DNA of 5,911 bases from assembly GCA_036404255.1 (NCBI GenBank), contig DASWOP010000282.1, forward strand, positions 1 to 5,911. Direction: 5' to 3'. This DNA comes from JARLFX01 sp036404255. GTDB taxonomy: Bacteria; Acidobacteriota; Terriglobia; Terriglobales; Acidobacteriaceae. This document shows positions 1-5,538 of the stretch, piece by piece. Below the pieces are notes generated by a model. It saw only the letters and a list, made by a program, of their open reading frames with translations, had not been told where the DNA came from and made no database searches. The position numbers were made by a program, and so were the translations under genes. Position 1 is the first letter of the stretch; each line of letters opens with the position of its first letter.

Positions 1-1464
1 GCCAATATCCAGCCCATGATTCAGGTTGCGCACAATGTTCACCAAACCGATGGCGTCCACATCGAACACCGCCGTCGCGTCCGGATAGTTCCCCAGCTTC
101 GGCGGATCGCCGGTCAGGCACAGTACATTCTTCAACCCGATGGATGACGCGCCCAGCAGATCGCTCTGAATGCTCAGCACATTGCGGTCCCTGCACGTGT
201 AGTGCAGCACCGTCTCAATGCCCACCTTCTGCTGGATCTGGATGCACAGGCTCTGCGCACTCATCCGCGCACTCGCACGCGGCGAATCCGGCACGTTGAT
301 GGCGTTTACGCCCATCTTGTGCAACATTGCCGCGCCTTCAATCTCCTTGGTCGTATCAATCCCCTTGGGAGATACGATCTCCACCAGCGTCACAAACTCA
401 CCGCGTGCAATCCTGCCGCCGATCAGCGAGCGATCAGCCAGCAGCGGAGGCTGCACTGCATCGGCAACCTCGACCTGCGCCTTCACCACGCTCTCGCCGG
501 CAGTACCCTTCTCCATCGATTCCATCGCCCGCAGCGCACTTTTCATCGCACGGATATGGCTCGGCGTGGTGCCGCAGCATCCGCCCACCAGGCTCGCACC
601 GGCCCGCACGAACTTGCGCGCGTAGCTCGCCATGAACTCCGGCGTAGACATATAGATGTTGCGGCCATCCACCGTCTGCGGCAAACCGGCATTCGGCATC
701 GCCATCAGCGGCAGCGCCGTCACCGCTCGCATACGCTCAATCACCGTCAGCACCGTCGCCGGGCCAGAACTGCAATTCGCACCGATCACATCCGCGCCAA
801 CGTCCGCCAGCCGCTGCGCCGCCACCTCCGCCGATGTCCCATCCAGACAATTGCCCTCGTCGTCCACCGTGACCAGCACAATCACCGGCAGCTCCGGCGC
901 CACGCTGCGCGAAGCATTCACCGCCGCCTCTGCCTCTGCCACTGACGTCATCGTCTCGATCAGGATCAGGTCGACCCCGGCATAGTTGTTGCCCTGTTTG
1001 TCTGTGCCGCCCTGCGCCAGCGCGCGAATCTGCTGCGCAAAGACCTCCTGGGCCTCATCCTGCGAAACCTTGCCTACGGGAGCCATCGCTACGCCCAGCG
1101 GCCCCACCGCTCCAGCCACAACCGCGTCGGTCGACTGCTTCTCGCGGATGTACTCCACGCACTCCCGCGCAAGCCGGACGCCTGCCTGGTTGATGGCCTC
1201 CAGCTTGTCCTCCAGCCCATGGCGTCTCAGCCGGTAAAGATTCGCGCCAAAGGTATTCGTCTCGATAATCTCCGCGCCAGCCTGCAGATATTCTTCGTGG
1301 ATGGAGCGCACCAGGTCCGGCTGCGACAGGTTCAATTCGTCGTAGCTACGGTTGATGAAGATCCCGCGATCATAGAGCATGGTGCCCATGGCGCCATCGC
1401 CCAGCACATGGCCGCGCTTCAGGAGTTGCTGGATACTTGTTGCCATCGTAAAAGCGTAAACCAT
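1..1464 (-). CDS. yitJ: Bifunctional homocysteine S-methyltransferase / methylenetetrahydrofolate reductase (YitJ type), C-terminus off window
   Basis: The protein joins two cytoplasmic methionine-cycle activities. One domain transfers a methyl group to homocysteine; the other is a flavin-dependent reductase that makes 5-methyltetrahydrofolate. Seen (numbered from the 1464 start): residues ~20-310 are a zinc-dependent methyltransferase barrel with the N-terminal GDGAMGT motif, ETNTFGAN, and the zinc ligands C231 (GANCSSGP) and C296-C297 (GGCCGTTP). Residues ~345-488 begin a MetF-like barrel, with the E of LVEIVSPKG (E362) and LTGDPP (D453) matching the catalytic Glu and flavin/folate-contacting Asp of MetF, plus HYTCRDRN. 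The frame is open to base 1, giving 488 codons; family members are ~610 residues, so about 120 are missing. Start: an AGAAGG motif sits 4 bases before ATG 1464. ATG 1446 (MATSIQQLL) is also in frame and fits the family N-terminus, but has no ribosome site. There is no cobalamin-binding domain, so it is not full-length MetH. No SAM riboswitch is visible in the short leader. Family call very secure; start less so. Confidence 0.93.
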   Translation of the reverse strand, partial: MVYAFTMATSIQQLLKRGHVLGDGAMGTMLYDRGIFINRSYDELNLSQPDLVRSIHEEYLQAGAEIIETNTFGANLYRLRRHGLEDKLEAINQAGVRLARECVEYIREKQSTDAVVAGAVGPLGVAMAPVGKVSQDEAQEVFAQQIRALAQGGTDKQGNNYAGVDLILIETMTSVAEAEAAVNASRSVAPELPVIVLVTVDDEGNCLDGTSAEVAAQRLADVGADVIGANCSSGPATVLTVIERMRAVTALPLMAMPNAGLPQTVDGRNIYMSTPEFMASYARKFVRAGASLVGGCCGTTPSHIRAMKSALRAMESMEKGTAGESVVKAQVEVADAVQPPLLADRSLIGGRIARGEFVTLVEIVSPKGIDTTKEIEGAAMLHKMGVNAINVPDSPRASARMSAQSLCIQIQQKVGIETVLHYTCRDRNVLSIQSDLLGASSIGLKNVLCLTGDPPKLGNYPDATAVFDVDAIGLVNIVRNLNHGLDIG

Positions 1465-1468
1465 TTTG

Positions 1469-1474
1469 CCTTCT
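1469..1474 (-). promoter_or_regulatory. Ribosome binding site favouring the 1464 start
   Basis: The minus strand reads AGAAGG followed by CAAA and then ATG at 1464. The 4-base spacing is short but usable. The alternative ATG at 1446 would lie 22 bases from this motif and has no purine-rich motif of its own. Confidence 0.5.
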
Positions 1475-1493
1475 GCCGCCCCTTTTCGTTCCA

Positions 1494-1508
1494 CCGGGTG
1501 CAACCCGG
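1494..1508. repeat. Perfect GC hairpin CCGGGT-GCA-ACCCGG in the divergent spacer
   Basis: A 6-bp perfect inverted repeat with a 3-base loop lies between the two divergent genes. It is just upstream of the candidate -10 box of the lipoprotein gene and in the probable leader of the methyltransferase gene. Neither side has a T-run, so it is not a typical intrinsic terminator. It could be an operator, a leader hairpin, or chance; the sequence alone does not decide. Confidence 0.4.
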
Positions 1509-1524
1509 AAAACCGCTCCTGTTT

Positions 1525-1533
1525 TGCTATACT
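1525..1533 (+). promoter_or_regulatory. Extended -10 promoter for the lipoprotein gene
   Basis: TGCTATACT fits the extended -10 form TGnTATAAT with one mismatch. No good -35 hexamer stands 16-18 bases upstream, which is tolerated with an extended -10. Transcription would start near 1540, leaving a leader of about 45 bases before the TTG start at 1585 and making the farther-upstream TTG at 1549 unlikely as the start. Confidence 0.45.
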
Positions 1534-1571
1534 TGAGCGGTACGTCAATTGATCGCCGCATTGCCGGGGTT

Positions 1572-1575
1572 GGAG
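1572..1575 (+). promoter_or_regulatory. Ribosome binding site for a TTG start
   Basis: GGAG lies 9 bases before TTG 1585. This places the start immediately ahead of a Lys-Asn-Arg n-region and a classical lipoprotein signal, and so decides the start against the longer in-frame TTG at 1549. Confidence 0.55.
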
Positions 1576-1584
1576 TTTTCTACG

Positions 1585-3102
1585 TTGAAAAATCGAAGTC
1601 TTCTTGCTCGCGCTGCCTGCGGCCTGCTTTTCGCAGCAGCCTCTCTGGGGCTAACCGCCTGCAAGGCGAATTACTACGAATTTCCGCAGTACAACTTTGC
1701 CGGCCGGCCCATCCCGCCGAGCAAGCTTGCCAATCGCGTGATGGTGGCCATCGATAATCCCTCCGCCTTCTCCGGCGGCTCGTTGCAGATTCTCGATGCC
1801 AACCGCGACTTGCGCAGCAATGTCGAGAACACTATTCCCTATTTCATGGTCAGCGGCTATAGCGGCCGCCTGCCCACCACCATCGCCAGTTTCCCGGAGC
1901 AGCTCTTCGGCTATGTATATGGCTCGGGCGATGGCAGCTTCACCAAGATCAGCTATAGTACCGAATCCACCGCTGGTGCGGCCTCTGGCTTGCCCTCCAC
2001 GTCAGACAGCATCGGCGTTACCAGTTCGGTCGCAAACTTCTACGCTGCCAGCGGCGCGCTCGGTGGCGTGATCGTGGTGGATAACACGCTGGGCAAAACC
2101 TACTCGCTCAATCTTCCCGGCGCACAGCACGTCATGGTCAATCCGGGCAACACCGTTGCCCTGGTCACCCAGCGCAACACCAATAATCTCTACCGCATCG
2201 TCCGCCTGGTCAATAATGTTCTCCCCCCCACCGACACCTATACGGATTGCGAACCGCTCAATCTGCCCGCCTACTGTGTTGTTCCGGTACAGGGCACTTT
2301 TGCCCGGCCAAATGGCGCGGTCTTTTCCCTCGATGGCAGCAGCGCTTATGTTCTGAACTGCGGCGCTGAATGCGGCGATACAACCGCCGGCGATAGTGCT
2401 GGCGTCACCTTCCTGAATACAAACAAGCTCCTCACGAGCTACCTTCCAGTGGTTGGCGATACATCGCCGATGACTTCTACTCTGGCCGTTCCCGGCGGTG
2501 CCACGGTGGGACTGACAGATGGCTATAACCTATACGTCGCCGGTCAGGAATTGATGACCAGTGCCACCGCCACGGGCAAATTCGCCCAGTTCTCCAGCGC
2601 TACCGGATACTTTACCGGCGTCTTCAGCATCATCTCGCTGGGTACCGCGCCTGCGGTTACAAATGCCTTCCCCATTCCAGATGGCACGCACACCACCATG
2701 CTCTTCGCTGACGACAACACTCTCTGGATGGGCTCCACGCTCTGCCAGGGCGGCGCGCGCGGCTATCTGGCCGGCAATGTGACCACCACGCCCGGTGCGG
2801 TCAATCTGAACTGCCTGGCCGTATTCACGCTTGGCGGCACAGCCACACCCACGATCCTGCCCGCGATTTCAGCTGGCAATCCGGTTCCCTATCCGAACCA
2901 GAATACGAACCAGTACTACTACGGCGATCTCACCGGCATCTGCTGGGTACAGAATCTGCACAAGGTCTACTCCGCATACGGCGGCCAGGTGCATGCCTTC
3001 AACACTGCCACTCTGGGCGAGATCGATAATCAGTACATCACCATTCAGGGCACAGCCATGAATGTGGTGTACATGGATGCATTGACCAACGCGGCCAACT
3101 AA
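1585..3102 (+). CDS. Secreted lipoprotein, probable beta-propeller, function unknown
   Basis: The predicted product is 505 residues from a TTG start. Residues 1-26 form a type II signal peptide: basic start (KNR), a hydrophobic stretch rich in Ala and Leu, then the lipobox L23-T24-A25-C26, so the mature protein should be lipid-anchored through C26. The +2 residue is Lys, not the Asp that retains enterobacterial lipoproteins in the inner membrane; that rule may not apply here. The mature part is rich in Gly, Thr, Ser and Asn and has recurring strand-turn units: GGVIVVDNTLGKTYSLN (161-177), FARPNGAVFSLDGSSAYVLN (239-258), a unit at ~366-386 with LWMGS, and HKVYSAYGGQVHAFN (459-473). These resemble YncE-like propeller blades. 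Cysteine pairs at 222/231 and 259/263, and further Cys at 387, 410 and 453, could form disulfides outside the cytoplasm. I see no catalytic motif. It is divergent from the methyltransferase gene and appears monocistronic. Lipoprotein call firm; propeller fold moderate; function unassigned. Confidence 0.85.
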   Translation: MKNRSLLARAACGLLFAAASLGLTACKANYYEFPQYNFAGRPIPPSKLANRVMVAIDNPSAFSGGSLQILDANRDLRSNVENTIPYFMVSGYSGRLPTTIASFPEQLFGYVYGSGDGSFTKISYSTESTAGAASGLPSTSDSIGVTSSVANFYAASGALGGVIVVDNTLGKTYSLNLPGAQHVMVNPGNTVALVTQRNTNNLYRIVRLVNNVLPPTDTYTDCEPLNLPAYCVVPVQGTFARPNGAVFSLDGSSAYVLNCGAECGDTTAGDSAGVTFLNTNKLLTSYLPVVGDTSPMTSTLAVPGGATVGLTDGYNLYVAGQELMTSATATGKFAQFSSATGYFTGVFSIISLGTAPAVTNAFPIPDGTHTTMLFADDNTLWMGSTLCQGGARGYLAGNVTTTPGAVNLNCLAVFTLGGTATPTILPAISAGNPVPYPNQNTNQYYYGDLTGICWVQNLHKVYSAYGGQVHAFNTATLGEIDNQYITIQGTAMNVVYMDALTNAAN

Positions 3103-3539
3103 ACCGGCAATGAATTGCAGTGCAGTCTATCTGATTATTCTGGTGGCTGGGAGCGCAGGCTTCAGGCGTTTTCCTGGGTCGCTACGACGGTGAACCACGG
3201 TCATTTTGACGGTCCAAGACGGGCAATTTACCAATTTAGGTTTTTCCACGGCTGAGATAGGTGCAAAGTGGGTTTTCTTACCTATTTCTTCGGGGTTTAT
3301 CCGATTGTCTTCGCGGTAACTTCGGTTTTTGGGGTCTGAGGCGCTGAGAGCGAGATGGCGGGAAGACGAGGTTTCATGGATGCTGTCCCATACTCAGGAA
3401 GCCAGGATACCGTCACCAGAACATTCCCTCCGCTCCGAAGAAAAGCAGTCGCCGCTACGCAACGATATACCACTCATCCCGCGATGGGACTGCGTGATGA
3501 ATCCGTCCATAGCGTTCTGCGACGGCTGAGCGAACCACG
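3103..3539. other. Gene-poor spacer, no supported feature
   Basis: This is the spacer downstream of the lipoprotein gene. It holds no convincing reading frame: two overlapping 66-codon frames at 3329 and 3355 lack a clear ribosome site and recognisable sequence. The segment ~3225-3340 looks more AT-rich, with several short T-runs. I found no stem plus T-run good enough to call a terminator for the lipoprotein gene, and no tRNA or other structured RNA. Confidence 0.5.
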
Positions 3540-3576
3540 TACATACTCATATTGAGCTGTTCGTCTACAATTTGAG
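3540..3576 (+). repeat. Left arm of a long imperfect inverted repeat
   Basis: This arm contains the core CTGTTCGTCTACA at 3557-3569. Its partner lies in opposite orientation at 4920-4954. Aligned with gaps, 31 of 37 columns agree, with four mismatches and two single-base gaps. The arm lies just upstream of the two unrecognised genes, so the pair resembles terminal inverted repeats of an inserted element. The segment also has a 20-base-spaced near repeat (GAGCTGTTC at 3554-3562, GAGTTGTTC at 3574-3582), which could be a protein-binding site instead. Confidence 0.7.
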
Positions 3577-3602
3577 TTGTTCTTCCAAGAGTAAAATATA
3601 AG
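3572..3602 (+). promoter_or_regulatory. Weak candidate promoter for the secreted-protein gene
   Basis: TTGAGT (3572-3577) and TATAAG (3597-3602) are separated by 19 bases, longer than optimal. TAAAAT (3592-3597) is an overlapping alternative -10. It starts inside the left arm of the inverted repeat, so if real the repeat end would contribute the -35 region. This call rests on hexamer resemblance only. Confidence 0.25.
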
Positions 3603-3661
3603 GACTCAAGCGCAGTCTAAGGTTGAAAAATCTGTCCTGATGGCCAGACTGGAGGAGTGGG

Positions 3662-4303
3662 ATGATCTACCGGGTGGCGATTCTGAGCACGATCTTGATG
3701 ACGGGAATGGGATTCACACTTCCGGCGTATGCAGCCGGGCAGAAATCGTGGGTCTTCAAAGGGACATGCAGCAAAGGCAGTATCGCTGAAAGTGATGGGG
3801 TTAAACCCGACCTTGGACTGGGGAACACAAAATGGTTGTCAGTAGTGCAACGGGCGAAAGCTGCCCACCTGACACTGGGCACAGATGGTTTCCTGTGGTC
3901 AACTCAATCGCTCAGTTGTAACTCAGTTTCCATTATGCAAATGGACGACTACAAAGGTCATACGATGGTCACATTCTCGAACGGTGACCCCAATCATCCC
4001 ATCCTTGGCTTCGCTGGTGGCCGTATCGGTGGTGATGGGCCCTTGTTCTTCACTGATACCGCTTATTTGGCGGATGGAAAAGCAATGCCGCTAAATCCAG
4101 GCAGCGGGCAAGGATGCCACTTCTATTTCACAGATCATGGCACTTTCACTCAAGGTTGGGAAAGCCGTTTAACTATGATTGAGTGTGAATTGAAGGTGAA
4201 AGACTCTGGTGGGCACCTTATAAACGCAAATGTGACATTTGAGGTGTCTCAACCGCCGCCAGTCCCACAGCCCACACGCGACCCGGCTAGCGATACTCCA
4301 TGA
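3662..4303 (+). CDS. Secreted protein with four cysteines and a proline-rich tail, family unknown
   Basis: The predicted product is 213 residues. GGAGGAG at 3651-3657 is a strong ribosome site, 4 bases from ATG 3662. Residues 1-24 look like a type I signal peptide, with a short basic start, a hydrophobic core and AYA before a likely cut at A24/A25. The mature domain (~25-197) has four cysteines (C36, C86, C152, C175), an even number compatible with two disulfides. It also has a Gly-rich middle (GFAGGRIGGDGP, 116-127) and a segment with alternating hydrophobic and polar residues near the end. Residues 198-204 (PPPVPQP) start a proline-rich tail. I see no enzyme motif or transmembrane segment after the signal, so it is probably exported. 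The next gene follows on the same strand after 74 bases and the two are likely co-transcribed. Both lie between the arms of the inverted repeat, and this gene looks less GC-rich than the lipoprotein and methyltransferase genes. I do not recognise the family. Confidence 0.75.
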   Translation: MIYRVAILSTILMTGMGFTLPAYAAGQKSWVFKGTCSKGSIAESDGVKPDLGLGNTKWLSVVQRAKAAHLTLGTDGFLWSTQSLSCNSVSIMQMDDYKGHTMVTFSNGDPNHPILGFAGGRIGGDGPLFFTDTAYLADGKAMPLNPGSGQGCHFYFTDHGTFTQGWESRLTMIECELKVKDSGGHLINANVTFEVSQPPPVPQPTRDPASDTP

Positions 4304-4377
4304 TGCCCTGCAGAAGCGCCCGGTCAATGAACACAATATTCAGAGAACGGCAAAATCTAGTTGGCAGGAGAGAGAAG

Positions 4378-4605
4378 ATGATGTCTTACACGCAGGACGA
4401 GCTTAGTTCCATCTGGAAAAAACTAACGGACGGAACTGAACACGATGAAGTCGATTGGAATATCGTGAGCGACATAGACGTGGAACAAACGTTGAGTCAT
4501 TCCAAAGTTGCAACCTACAGCGACTACAATGACAACGGAAGAACTGTCTCTTATACACGCAAACGTATGAACAAAGAGGCCCCATGGGGGATGTGGGAAA
4601 GATAG
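4378..4605 (+). CDS. Small acidic hypothetical protein (75 aa)
   Basis: AGGAG at 4366-4370 sits 7 bases before ATG 4378, with a second in-frame ATG at 4381. The frame extends upstream to ATG 4300, overlapping the stop of the preceding gene, but that start has no ribosome site and would add a 26-residue basic leader, so 4378 is preferred. The product has no signal peptide or membrane segment. Its first half is acidic with many Asp and Glu (for example DGTEHDEVDWN), and its end is basic then aromatic (YTRKRMNKEAPWGMWER), giving a two-part charge layout. No Cys is present. It probably acts in the cytoplasm and is likely co-transcribed with the secreted-protein gene. A partner, regulator or immunity-like role for its neighbour is conceivable but nothing in the sequence proves it. 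I do not recognise a family; with such a short frame, the ribosome site is the main support. Confidence 0.6.
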   Translation: MMSYTQDELSSIWKKLTDGTEHDEVDWNIVSDIDVEQTLSHSKVATYSDYNDNGRTVSYTRKRMNKEAPWGMWER

Positions 4606-5031
4606 GATTAAGGAAAGGGACTGTGGAGAGTACCGTGTGTCATCGTCGCCCCTCACTTTGTAAGCGACCTAGTCGCCGCCAAATACTGGCGGGTGGACCA
4701 GCTCTCATGTTCTAACAGATGCTACCGATCGTCACTGCGACTTCGTTGCCTGCGGCGCGAACATCGCTGTAACCGCTTCCCACTTCTCTGGGGGTTAACG
4801 AACTGATTGCTGTAGCCCTCCAATATTTGATGAAGCAAACCATCTTCCTTGTCAGGTCACTGCCGATAGGGCCTTCAGCAGGGCATCGCGGAGCAGCCTA
4901 AGTTATTGCCTTTTCCAGCCTTAAATGTAGACGAACAGTTCGATATGTGATGTAGAAGCTCCTCGGAAAGGACAATAAAACACTATAAGGTTGCACTACT
5001 CACTAAGATATCTTCAGAGCTTCGCTTGACA
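4606..5031. other. Gene-poor spacer with small hairpins and the right repeat arm
   Basis: No supported gene lies here. Seen: GTCGC at 4645-4649, GCGAC at 4664-4668 and GTCGC at 4672-4676, so the middle arm can pair with either side. The right-hand hairpin has a 3-base loop and no T-run, so it is at best a weak terminator for the small acidic gene. The right arm of the long inverted repeat is at 4920-4954. A 10-bp palindrome AAGATATCTT is at 5005-5014, just past the end of the zinc-ribbon gene. Short open frames on both strands are broken by stops and look like noise or decay. Confidence 0.5.
4920..4954 (-). repeat. Right arm of the long imperfect inverted repeat
   Basis: On the plus strand it carries TGTAGACGAACAG (4926-4938), the exact reverse complement of the core at 3557-3569. 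Homology continues on both sides of the core, through TACAT at the outer end and TTTAAG at the inner end. It lies in non-coding DNA about 78 bases beyond the stop of the zinc-ribbon gene and over 300 bases after the small acidic gene. That position does not suit a shared promoter but does suit an element boundary. I found no convincing short direct duplication outside the two arms. Confidence 0.7.
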
Positions 5032-5331
5032 TCAGAAACGCCATACATTTTTACAAATTCCACACCTAGCTTGAGTTGCCGTCTCTTTCCTAGAGAGTCC
5101 CGTGGCCAGTAGGGAAAACCCAGCGGTGAGAACCGCCGCGGTTGCCTTGCCTCCACTAATCCCTTTTTTATTGGTCACCTGTTTCGTTCTAATCAGCCCC
5201 TTGCTATTGCAGTGGGGGCAGACCATGGCAGGGTTCAACGCTCCGAAGTTGGAGGCGCGCCTAGCTTTGATAGCCAACGTCAAGATCAAGCAAACTACGA
5301 ACAACACTACTAGGAACACGCGTGTCTCCAT
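5032..5331 (-). CDS. Membrane-anchored small zinc-ribbon protein
   Basis: The predicted product is 99 residues. Residues ~5-21 form one hydrophobic membrane helix followed by KARR, consistent with an N-terminal anchor with the rest in the cytoplasm. C38-P-H-C41 and C90-G-I-C93 form two CxxC knuckles of a zinc ribbon. Between them lie the conserved-looking stretch KKGISGGKATAAV (55-67), a hydrophobic Gly/Ala/Leu run to residue ~79, then SRKETATQA; the end is a short aromatic tail (VWRF). This core matches a small bacterial zinc-ribbon family I recall from many phyla, whose role is unknown. The frame is open to GTG 5364, but ATG 5331 puts the start next to the membrane helix. Neither start has a strong ribosome site. 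TAGAAT on the minus strand (5385-5390) is a possible -10 without a good -35. The overlapping plus-strand frame at 5102-5476 is antisense to this gene and lacks such motifs. Confidence 0.8.
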   Translation of the reverse strand: METRVFLVVLFVVCLILTLAIKARRASNFGALNPAMVCPHCNSKGLIRTKQVTNKKGISGGKATAAVLTAGFSLLATGLSRKETATQARCGICKNVWRF

Positions 5332-5437
5332 TCTTGAGCGATGCTCGTCTGGCGGGCAGCCCACACATCGTCTCTTTGCGACCCATTCTAACTCGCCACT
5401 ACGCTGGACACGCAGAAAGCTTGGGAAGCAAAGGCAT

Positions 5438-5503
5438 ACCTCAGGGGCTAAAGCCCGATTAGTGGCTGGGATTTAGGGTGTGGGCTAAAGCCCACACCTA
5501 CCT
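5438..5503. repeat. Paired-hairpin repeat with GGGCTAAAGCCC core (REP-like)
   Basis: The 12-base palindromic core GGGCTAAAGCCC occurs twice in direct orientation, at 5445-5456 and 5482-5493, 37 bases apart. The second copy sits in a longer stem: GGTGTGGGCT (5477-5486) pairs with AGCCCACACC (5489-5498). Both copies are bordered by ACCTC-like sequence (5439-5442 and 5496-5503). The layout is that of a dispersed extragenic palindromic element, and I recall similar GGGCTAAAGCCC elements in acidobacterial genomes. It lies about 40 bases after the lpxD stop, so its stem could also protect or end that transcript, although no T-run follows it. Confidence 0.75.
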
Positions 5504-5538
5504 CAAAGACAAATGCAAAAGCTCCCGCGCAATTCGCA

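Noticed and set aside
202..1237. Several long plus-strand frames across the left part of the window
   Set aside because: They are antisense to the methyltransferase/reductase gene, are Arg/His/Ser-rich and lack motifs, whereas the minus strand gives a continuous, well-recognised enzyme.
1549..1584. TTG at 1549 as the start of the lipoprotein gene
   Set aside because: It would add 12 residues before the basic n-region, has no ribosome site and lies too close to the inferred transcription start; TTG 1585 has GGAG at a suitable distance.
3329..3555. Two overlapping 66-codon plus-strand frames in the spacer before the inverted repeat
   Set aside because: They overlap in different frames, have no clear ribosome site or recognisable sequence, and one ends inside the repeat arm.
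4300..4377. Upstream ATG start for the small acidic gene, overlapping the stop of the secreted-protein gene
   Set aside because: The ATGA overlap hints at translational coupling, but the added leader is basic and unlike the rest, and a good ribosome site sits at the downstream ATG 4378.
4672..4798. Open stretch on the plus strand encoding a short Cys-containing peptide (TDRHCDFVACGANIAV)
   Set aside because: It has a stop on both sides, no start codon with a ribosome site, about 40 codons and no family I can name. It may be a decayed fragment but cannot be supported.
5102..5476. 124-codon plus-strand frame opposite the zinc-ribbon gene
   Set aside because: It is antisense to a protein with clear CxxC pairs and a membrane helix, and its own translation has no recognisable feature.
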